Source: Pisaster brevispinus
Taxonomy: Eukaryota > Echinodermata > Asteroidea > Forcipulatida > Asteriidae
Direction of reading: 5' to 3'
DNA length: 64,000 nt
NCBI GenBank assembly: GCA_023634235.1
Contig: JAMKCF010000003.1
Coordinates: forward strand, 12,122,742 to 12,186,741
Numbering within the stretch: the first letter of the stretch is position 1; each line of letters begins with the position of its first letter. A program made the position numbers and the translations under genes. Positions 21,891-32,700 of the stretch are shown piece after piece. The notes below the pieces were generated by a model. The model was not told the DNA's origin, did not search any database, and saw only the letters and a program-made list of their open reading frames with translations.

Positions 21891-22810
21891 TGTTTTCCTG
21901 TTTTTGAAATTTAAACTTGCGCCATTATATACATCATGTATCTCACTGCAGACCTCGGCTCATCTATTGGTGGTACATGGGTTACAAAGTCAACCTGATT
22001 GGTTTTTTAAGTAACTCACTCACACACACAGACATCCTTATCATTTGTTGTCGGAACATGCATTACATGTCAGCCATTTTTTTGTCATGTAGTTGTGCTT
22101 CCATGCTCTGAAAGGGTAATGTAATTGAACGAGCAAAAATTTATTCTGAAGCAGTGTTTGTTTGTTTGTTTATGTATTTTACTCCCTCTTGTTAAACTCC
22201 TGGATAATTTTAGGAGTCAAATTACATGTGAAGAGATGCTGTAGGTCCTTGCCAAACACACACGGGACCAAATGGCGTGACCAAGATTTATCACGGGTGA
22301 TTTCGTCAGATGAATTGAATAAAAAAAGTGTTCTTGTGTGTGAGATACTGACTTTTAAGTACTCCCCTATCAAACTCACATCGAAATGATAGAACCATAG
22401 ATAACATATTCTTGAATCCCAAACAGTTTAATACAACCATTAACTTTACACAAGTTGTAGATGCTCATAAAAGTAAATTTTTCGTTCTTGAATTAATAAA
22501 TTACATGTGCTGTATATCTCCATTCAAATAAAAAGACAATCGAATGAATTTAGTTTGAAACATTTTTAAAGAGACTTATTTATCTACAAGAAAACAAATT
22601 TGGTTTTACCAGTTGACGCCGTATATTGTGTTGACACCTCAATTTTTCCCCAAATGCATAGTGTGAGACAAGACTTTTGTATTTTTGTGTCACATTGGAT
22701 GACCAGCACAAAGGTCACCCAAAAGCACAAAGGTCACCCAAACTTTCCATTACGGAATGTGCGCACATGCACTCCCCGTGCAATGCTTCAGTTTACCCAA
22801 ACAGAGAGGA

Positions 22811-23008
22811 CTGGGCCCAATATCATAGAGCTGCTTAAGCACAAAAAGTAACTAAGCACAATACAAAATATGCTTACCAGAATAAGGTTACCAGTCAAAA
22901 TAGCATTTCACATGTACTACATGTCATTGGTATCCTGCTTATTTTTGGTTAGCAGAACATTTCTAAGCAATGTGCAGCTTAAGGAACTCTATGAAACTGG
23001 GCCCTGGT
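22811..23008. mobile_element. Foldback MITE, GGGCCCAATTTCAT family
   Basis: Starts GGGCCCAATATCATAGAGCT and ends CTCTATGAAACTGGGCCC. Internal AAGGTTACCAGTCAAAATA. Intergenic, 3' of FTSJ3. Confidence 0.7.
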
Positions 23009-23749
23009 CTGAAATAATGGTAAGTACTGCCTTTGGTATTTTCTCAAAAGAGAAAGACAAAATCCTGGTGCTTCAAACAGAACCTTTGTTCTCTTGGCTT
23101 TCTTAAGTCATGGTTTCTTTGTCATGATTCTGGCAATTCCAAAAAAATTAATCCCGTCAGGGTGAAAGTAAAAACATGGAAAGAACACCGGCGTTAACTG
23201 GTAATCTAAACACAGTTGGAGTCTGTGGTCACATAAACATGTACATGTACATGAGAAATACTTAAGAAACAATTTTCAACCCTACCTTCCAATAAAGTAT
23301 TTACCCTCAAACAGAATTCACCAAAGTTTCTTTTGGTTTCTGAAGGGTTGAGAGTCAATGGTGACAAAAAGGTCTGAAACTTGGATGTCAAGTTTAGAAG
23401 GTATGTTGAAATTATAGCATTTGCACTTGAAGGCACCCCCTGGAGTTTATAGATTTCAAGGAGCTTTCGAAACGGTATCTTCAGCACTAGAGAAGTAGAT
23501 CAAAGAGCAGGATTTCTTTGTATCTGAAGAAAGTAACCTATTGTTTTTTTTTACAAGGCAGACTAAAAAAAGGTTTGCATTCAGACAAAAGTCTAAGATT
23601 TCTCATTCCTGTATCCACCAAGTGCAAAACAATGCACTTTTTGAAACAAGATAAAAATTGGGTAGACTTGCTGTTGTACCTAAAACACAGACTGTCTGAA
23701 TCCAGTCTTGTTCAGTTTTTGTCTCTCAACATTTAACGTCTCTCGCTTC

Positions 23750-26700
23750 TCATCTTTTCTTTCCTTTCTTTCTTGCTTCCGCTCTCTTCATGCCCCTCAC
23801 GTCTTTCTTCATCCTCGGATCCACCACCTTGTAGTGTCCCTTCACCCCGCGAGGGCGCTTGACCTTCTTGGCGGCCTGGGCTTTCTTGGCGACGACATAC
23901 GTGACTTCCTTAGTCTTCTTTTTCAGCTTGGCTTTCTTGTATATACTAGGAGAGAGAAAAAATGGATGACATGACAGATATATTGGAATAGACATGGAAT
24001 AATCTATAGGTACGTTATCAAGTGAAGTCTTAAACGAATGAAAAATTTACACTATGCCCAAATGATCTGTTCTACATGATATCTGAAAGGGGCACATTGC
24101 CTTCGGATTGGGCGCTTTGGACTCTATAAAATGCTTTTTATGAAATGAATATGGTTGGAAAGACGTTTCAAAAGTAGAATATAATGATTCACACAAATAT
24201 CCCTGTAAATTGTTTGGTTTTCCTTACTTCATGAACTAACACAGTCCACCATTTTGTAGAACCAAGTTGTTGACTCCACAAAATAATAGGCCATATTAAT
24301 TCACAAAGTAAAATATTGTCCCCCTTAAATTTGAGTCCAGCACAGTTAAGTAGCCATGTTAGCTAGCGAGACAGAAATGAATCAACCCAGAATGCTGCAA
24401 ACACTTACTGCTTGATCTGGTTGAGCTTTTCTTTCTCCGAGATGTCCACGGTGTCGCTGATGGCCTCTGCTTTCTTCCGAAGCTTCTCCATCCGTTTCAG
24501 GGATCGCTGGCGCTTACGAGCTTTGGCTTCCGCTATTTTCTTTATCGGTCTGGCATTCACCTCCTTGAGGCGAGCACGGTAATCTGCAACCATGTCCTGA
24601 ATTGGGAGGGGGGAGGAGAGAAGTTATGAACAAAAGATGAGTGCTGATTTAGAAGTGACCACATACTCAATACACCAAGGAGACCGGAAACAAAAGCAAC
24701 ATTAAACTCTCCAAGTTTCTACAACATTTGGGGACAAGATCAAAACCACTTTTCATTGTTCTAATCTAGTCATCTTAAGATCGAGCCTTAGTTACCTTGG
24801 TAACAGGAAGCTGCTTCCTGACATGTTTGACCTCTTCCTCTACGAACCAAGCGGGCAAGTTCTCTTCCCCGTAGGAGAAGCGGTTGTAACCTTGCTCGAG
24901 GATCTCACGCCGCTTCCTCTTGGACGTGGCTATCAGGGTTCCTAAGGCAAGGCCCTCGGGGTCCAGATACTGTGCATGAGCAACTGGCATGGGGGGGGGG
25001 GAACATATCAGAGTTGTCATTAACTACAACTATCTTGAGGCAAGTCCTTTGAATCAGGTCTAAATCTTAAAACATGTTATCATTATTCTCATGATTCCAA
25101 GAAATATCATAAATATAGGAACATTTACAAACAATAAGCACCGACTTATAATCAAATAGTCAAGCATTGTTATAAATTGCAAATCCATGATGATAACTAC
25201 AACAAAAACAAAACTGTTAACATGCCTGATCCAAAACTCTTCCTCCAGAGACACATACAATAAGAACATTTAAAAATAAATGTTTTCCAGCAATGAAGAA
25301 ATAAAGTCAAACATAACGATTTAGAAAACAAAATGTACAACGTTCTAAAATACAATACAACAAAACAAGAAAACGCTTACTAAAAGATAATTTTTGGGTT
25401 TGAAAAAAGACAAATTGACTGGAACAGGATTTGAACCTGTGACCTCCGGATTAATGTGCCGGCACTCTACCAACTGAGCCATCTAGTCCTATTGTCTGAC
25501 TGGCACCCCCGAACACAGATATTGACAAATAGGGAGACCGCCAACATTAGAGAAACATGGCCCAGTTGGTGGTAGTGTGCCGGCACGTTAGTAAAACTTC
25601 AGATCAGGGTACTGAGCTTCTATTTTTAGCATTAGTGCAGAGTGCTTTTGGCAGACTGTGTGGGCAGACGGTAGCTGAATGTGACGTCAGTGTAAGGATT
25701 CTAACACTAAGAAGTCAACAACACCAACCTGTGTTGTCCGAAGCAACGACCTCAAACCCGCTCTTCTTCTCCTTGGCGCTCTTCTTCTTGCTCTTCTGCA
25801 CCGGTCCCTGATCGGTCCCCTTAGTGTCGATCATCTCACGAATCATCACCTCGTCGTCGTAATCGCTATCGCTGCTATCCACCTCCACGCCGCCGACTCG
25901 GCTGCCGGGGATACCATTTGGCACCTCGGCGTCCGAATCATCGCTGCTGTCGGAGGGCAGGTCTTCCTTCTCCCTGTTGCCTCTGTCCGAGATGCTTGTG
26001 ATGCTAGTGTTGAATCGGACACTTTTGGATGAAGCTTTCTTCTTGGATGAGGGCAGGTCATCTTCATCAAGGGAGTCTGCATCATCACCATTCTCTCTTT
26101 CTGTTAAAGAAAAACGAAGAAGGTGAGTTTGGGTAGGACTAGTATCTTTCCTCACCTTCCACCTCTGTGACCAAAATTCAAATTAATTTTTTGCAATGGA
26201 TATTCCAATAGAACAGAATAGAGGGGGAGGGTTTGGACTCACCAATTATTGTTCCCCCTTGTTCTTTGTAGTTGTCCGTCATTTGACCAATTTCAAAGTC
26301 TTCATCTTCATCTGCTTCAAGCCCCGAGAATATAGCCTGGTGAAATAACAATGATAATAGCATTACTCGGTTTAGGCATGGTTCGAGAACTAGGGTGCCA
26401 GATCTCTTTGATATTAGAAATTGGCGGCTGAGGCTACGGCTGTGGCTGTTGCCAAGGGTGTTGCTATGGGGCATCCTATACTGCAACGCATGTTCACTAA
26501 TGATCAAGCCGTAGCAATTGTAATTCCAATGTATCAAAAGTATGAACTGCCAATACTGATCAAAATAAAACATCAAAAGTAGTGAATTGCCTTTTAAAGT
26601 CTAGTGTGCTCAGTTTCAGTGTGTGTTTGCCAGGAAGGGGGGGGGCAAGGGGGGTGAGAGGAGGGGCAGGGGAGTCAATCTTGCCCTCCTTTGCCCCCAT

Positions 26701-29700
26701 AGACCACTGCCACTCCAAGCAGTGCTAGTTGCTGGAAAGTCTAGGGTACGTCAGAGAGCTGTCTTACTTAGTTAAACCACATGTTTGTGCGTCTATTTTA
26801 TTTTATATTTTTCGGGGGCATGGGGGCAAAGGGTAGCAAGGGACAAACATGTGTTGGGAACAAAGACCCTACTTTGCCCCTCCACTGCAAGCAGGGTTAG
26901 GTGCTGGATAGTCTAGGGTAGGTTAGAGGGCTGTCTTACTTTGTTGAACCACATGTTTGTGCGTCTATTTGATTTAGTGTTTTGATCTTCGTCATCGAGG
27001 TCAACCATCAACGGGTTCTTTCTTTGCTCCATGTCATCTTCATCCTCAGCTCCAGGGTCACTGTTCAACGGAGAAGAATCATTTAGTTAAGATTTACCAC
27101 AGTCCTACATTTTATCCAGTGTTTGCAAAAATATACACAATGTAAGAGAACATACACCATGGTGTTGGCGAATAAAACTAACAGCAAATCTTAAGCACTG
27201 ACAAAGAAGGAAGGAATTAAATTGGTAACACTTACAATAATAAAAACAAGAAAAAATTAATTTCTAGCTAAAATACACATATTTCGCAAACAAAATGAAA
27301 AAAGAAGAGTAAATACAAGCAGTTTAAGATACAATACAAAGATACAAAGACACTAGAATGCATAGCACAATATAAAATTATACTTTTACAAATATTTGAT
27401 GTTACACGAGTATGAGCAAATCTTAAGCACTTACAAAGAAAGAAGGAATTAAATTGGCAACACATACAATAATAAAAACAGTACAAAATTCATTTCTAGC
27501 TAAAATACACATATTTCTTCAAAATATGAAGACTAAATACAAGCAGTTAAGATACAATACAAAGATACAAAGACACCAGAATGCATAGCACAATATAAAA
27601 TTATACACTTAAAAATATTTGATGCTACATGAGTATGAAAATGTAAAAATCAAAACCAAAAATCAATGGGAGGAGTGTACAAAAATAAACACCAAAATTA
27701 CACTTCTTTCGCAAAATCAAGAAAACAGAAACGATGTTTTCTGAACACAAATCAATTCTAAAATATGGCGTGGCATGGCCGAGCAGTCTAGTGCACCAGA
27801 CACAAGTCCTGGTGGCTCTAAGTCTTTAGGGTGTGGTTTGGTATCCCAGTTGTTACACTTTTGTCCTTTAACAAGACACTTGACCATAACTGCTTCTCTT
27901 CACCTAGGGGTAAATGGCTAACTGTGAGGGCAGAGATCAGTCATGTGATTGATTTAGCTTGGTGCGCTACATACTTAGCAGCACAGGCTGTATACTCCAC
28001 AGGGAGCCGAGATAGTTTAAGGAATGAAATAAATGGCCCAGTGAACGGGGTAAGAATGTTGGAGCGCCATGAGCAGGAAAAAATGGCGGACACTGGTGCT
28101 ATACAAATGTTCATAACTATTATCATTATTAATATTATTATTATGTTTATATTCATCTTTAGGTCAGTGATTTCAGTTCAATTTAAAAATACTCACAGAT
28201 CAGAGTTGCCTCCATCTGAGAAAGAGTCCTCATCATCGCTGTCCGCTCTCTTCTTCTTCTTCTGTTTCCTCACCCTCTCTTCCATCAGAATCTCCGCCTC
28301 ATCTGACTCCAGCTCGCTCGGGAGGTCACTCTCACCGTCCGAGGACTCGTTCATCAGGGCTTCGATCTCAGAGTCGTGATCTTCCTGCTCTTGGGCATCC
28401 TTGTCCACGATTCCAGAGTCGTCTTGACTTACCGCTTGAAGTTGCTGCGTTATAAACAAGTTATTTGTTATTGGCGTGTTTCTGGAGAAAACAAACCCAC
28501 ATACCTCCCTATGCCACAACAGTGGCATTCTGAGGCACACACATGCCGATGAAGAGAGTAGAGCCATAGCCCAACGTGCTTCAATGAGTGGTAAAACTGG
28601 AGAAGCCACCAGCTAAGCTCAATCACAATGGAATTGTGGGCCACTGTTGAGTAAAAGGTTCTCAGCCTTGGTGAATTTCTGCAATCTGTGGCACCCATTG
28701 ATCGCAATACAATTACAATGACAGGAAAGTGTGGCAGCTCACCTTTTTATTCTTGATGTTCTGTAACGCAAACAGGGACGCCGTCTCCGTGGTGTCAATC
28801 TGGCTGGCTCCCGTACTCACTGCCATGGCCTTTTGCAGACGCTCTCGCAGTTTCTTCCGCATTTTCACCTTGTCTTTTCGTTTTCTGTGAAACAACGTTA
28901 CAGCTACATTTTAGTGACAGTTCTTAAATGCATGGGGAACAAATTGTCCCCTTGCCACCATTTTCACAGAGTATGTCATTCAAGTCTGGCTTTACACAGG
29001 ACATTGGAGGCCAAGGCCTCTGTTGCCCAAGGCCTCTGTTGCCCTGGTCTTGGCCTTCAAGTGCCCCTTCGTAGTAACGAAAGAAAGTAGGCGGAAGAGT
29101 TATAACACTTTTCAGAGAACTTACAGAACATGCGAATAAAGACAGGGGACCAGTCTAGTATAGATCAAGCACAAACATAACTCCTACTGACCTCTTGAGG
29201 GTGGCCTCTTCTTCTTCCTTGGCTTCTTGCAGCTGTTTGTCAATAGCTTCCAGTTCATCTTCACTGTCTGCCTCATCATCTGCTTCTCTGTAAAGCAAAA
29301 ACAAACAAATTCACACTGTGTTTAAAGGAGTTGTTTGACAATGATAACAACGAAATATACGTTACGTTGCCTAAAAATAAAAAAAAGTATACACAACAGC
29401 TCTATAAAGGTACTTTAAACAAGCAAATTGTAGGGAGTGAACACAAACACAACTTTAATAATAAATCATACATACTCATAATTGCGGGCCAATTATCATT
29501 GGTCCACATCACCATCACGTGCCAGATGCCATTTTATGCTGTTTACATGAGCCAGTATTCATTTGTGATCATGACAACAGTGTCCCTTTAAATTAAATGC
29601 TTTCTTGAATTGAATTGTGAACGACTTTCCAGATGTGTCACTTCTTAAAATATTGCAGACAGACATCCCATCTCTTACCCATCTCCTCCCGCCCCTTTGC

Positions 29701-32700
29701 CGTTTGCATCTTTCTCCTCCTCAGCCTCTTTGGCTGCTTTCTCTTCCTCCTCCTCCTTCTTGGCAGCAACCTCCTTGGCCAGCTTCTTCTGCCAGTTGAG
29801 CAGGATGCGTATCTCCTTCCTCCCCAGCACCTTTATGTCCTTACAGCACAGCCTGATCTCCTTGGTGGTCAGCATGTGATTGGCGAAGGCAGGGTCGTCC
29901 AAGGATAGCTAGCAAGAAAGGGTCAAATGGAAAACTGGTAACAAATACATTCACCTATGCTCTTTTGTTGCTATTGAACCCTGGCACAGTGCAGAATGCC
30001 CCTCCACACAATGCGCATCTACCATTTCCACCATTTTGGGAGTCAATTCCTTCATAAAAACTTTTGAAGTGGCCATCCACATCTCCCTTTTTACACTTTG
30101 TAAAGTGTTTTCAATTTTCGTTGGCACTATTATTAAAGAAAAGAGAAGAAATCAGCTAACCAGCTGAAAAGTTGCATGCTTGATCTTACAAACAGTGACA
30201 CAAATGTTGTGACTGGCCAAGCCGGGATACAACCCAGCAGTCTCTAATACAATCTGTTGAACTTGAGTCTAGAATTTCTTCAGTCTCTCACCTCGCTAGC
30301 GCTGTTCAGAAGCTCCACCGGAGAGTTAGTAGCTACAAAGTCCGAGACTTTGACAACGGTGTGCTGCGTGTAGTTCCCTTCTTCGTAGCCCTCTGCCTTC
30401 GCTTTCCTGGGTTTGTTCGGGTCCGCGAGGATGGCAAACTTCTGTTTGGTCTCCATGGCAACTTCACTGAAGATGAATTTGGGATCGAAAAACCTTGGAT
30501 CTGCAATAATAAAAAAAGTTAATAAAAGTAATTAATTTTCACACTTTTACACAACAAAAAAATGAAGAAAAAAAACCCCCAGAAAACAAAATAAACTCCT
30601 TAACAAATTTGGGTTGAAATTTGGTCATCAGTGGTATTCTTAATTCATTATGTCAGCTAAGTTTTGTGCATACTTTTCTTTAGGAGGGAGTATCACACTT
30701 GGATGAAGTGATCAGGAGACTTTGTTTTATAAAAAGATAAAAGTACACAAATATTATATCAAGGAAAAATAAAAAATAATTTTGAAAAATTGACTAGAAC
30801 AGGACTTGAACCTGTGACCTCTGGATTAACGTGCCGGCACTCTGTCAACTGAGCTACCTAGTCCTAATGTTGACAGTCTCTCTATTTTGTCATTATCTTC
30901 AAGGGTGCCAGTCTGAAGCCATTCAACCTGTAACTGCCGTATACAGTTTTGTTTTTAGAGTTGTGAAGACATCAACAGTTTTATGAACTCAAAACCTGCA
31001 TACCGATCTTGTCCGGGGCGATGTACCCCTGGCAAACCACAAAGATCTCGGCCGATTCAGCACGGGACGCTTGGGGTTTAGTGGCGTGCACCTTCTTGAA
31101 TAGTTGCTGGAGAACCCACATGATGGGCTGGTAGTCCTTGGAGCGGAACAACTTGGTGACGAACCAGCCGCCCTTAGTCAAGAACTCTGAGGCAAGCTTC
31201 ATTGCCCAGAGGGTAAGCTGAGCTGTAACGAAGAGTTGGGATGAAGTTTATATAAATCGATACACACAGAATGACAAAATTTATTCATTTATTTACCGTA
31301 ATTTTCGGATTATAAACCGCGGTTTATATGTTGATTTTGACATTTTTTTGTACTCCTGCGGTTTATGCGCCGGGCGGCTTATACGCCGACGTATAAATAT
31401 TGAAGAGAAAAAACTGCATTTTTTTAAAGAAAGATCGTTTGTAAAATATTCTAAATAAAAACAATGTTCTTAAACGAAATAAAATCCTGCAAAACATGCC
31501 TGTGTGATGACAAAATCCTGTTGAAAATGCCTGTTGAAAATCCCACCTCATTTGTATTCCGTTATGCCTTTATAAAACGTTTATCAACCGCCCTATTGTT
31601 AGAGTTCAGTCCCCCTCAGATCATGGAGGAAGAAAATGAACAATCAGCGAAACTCGAGTTAGACTAGACTGGTCCCCTGTCTATTTATCCCAGCGATCTC
31701 CATATGCCGACGTCAGACATTCAGGCTACACTCGTGTCAGCCACCGATCAGCTGTTTCTTCAAACACGCAAACACGCACGGCCCCTCTGTGTGTGTACAC
31801 ATACACATGCTGTGATTGGCCGTTGATGATTGTCCGTTGATGATTGGCCGTTGATAGTTCCATTCATAAGATCTTGGCTAGACTTCTGACGGCTCGAGTA
31901 GATAGCGCCTGCTGCACATTGTACAACACATAGCCTGAACATCTGACGCCACACTTCGAGGCTCAGGGCCCAGTCTAAGTCTAATCAAACGTGAACAGAT
32001 TTTGTCAACAGAGAGCGATGCGATGCAGGGCAAAGTTCAACTATTTCTCGGTGTGCGTTGTCGACCGATCGTTGATTCACGAAGATTTTGTTGCCAACGA
32101 AGTTCAAAACATGGTCAACACAACCGATCATCAAATCACGAATTCTTGAAAACGTGTGTTGATGGAAAAAGTATAATTCAGGACTGATAGTATGAGATAA
32201 AAAATCACCCAAAACGCAGTTTTGCGAACTTCACTTCCGTGTTTTGAGGTTAGTTTTTTGTAACATTTTGGCCGCGGTTTATACGCCGCGCGGTTTATAC
32301 GCTGACACTAAATTTTTTTTTCCATATTTTGGAGCATTGCGGTTTATACGCCGGGCGGTTTATAATCCGAAAATTACGGTACACATCCAACAAAGCAAGC
32401 ACCAATAACAGGACGGTGAATAGGAAATGTTCAGTTTTAGATTTGGGAGGAAAAGACCAAATGAAGCAAACCAGTAGGGCAGGAGAGCATACTGATAATA
32501 ATAGGGATCGTTACCTTGTGTGAATGCATCCAAGACCCAGCTGGTACCCACATTGGGTGCACCGTCATGAAGTACGCAATCAACCTTCCAGGTTTTAATC
32601 TCTTTCCTCAATGCCTACGTGAATGTAAACACAATATTTCTAAGTGGTTAATATGGACAATTCAAGGGTAGATGGTGTTGACTAAATTCACCCGATATCA

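Larger units (their letters stand above)
18078..23749. other. Intergenic region between the convergent HVCN1 and FTSJ3 3' ends
   Basis: Both 3' UTRs should lie here. I see no coding gene. It holds MITE copies (18544-18733, 19592-19717, 22811-23008), a ~23-bp degenerate minisatellite (19900-20095) and a duplicated 125-bp block (20219 and 21697). No confident poly(A) signal could be tied to either gene. Confidence 0.5.
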
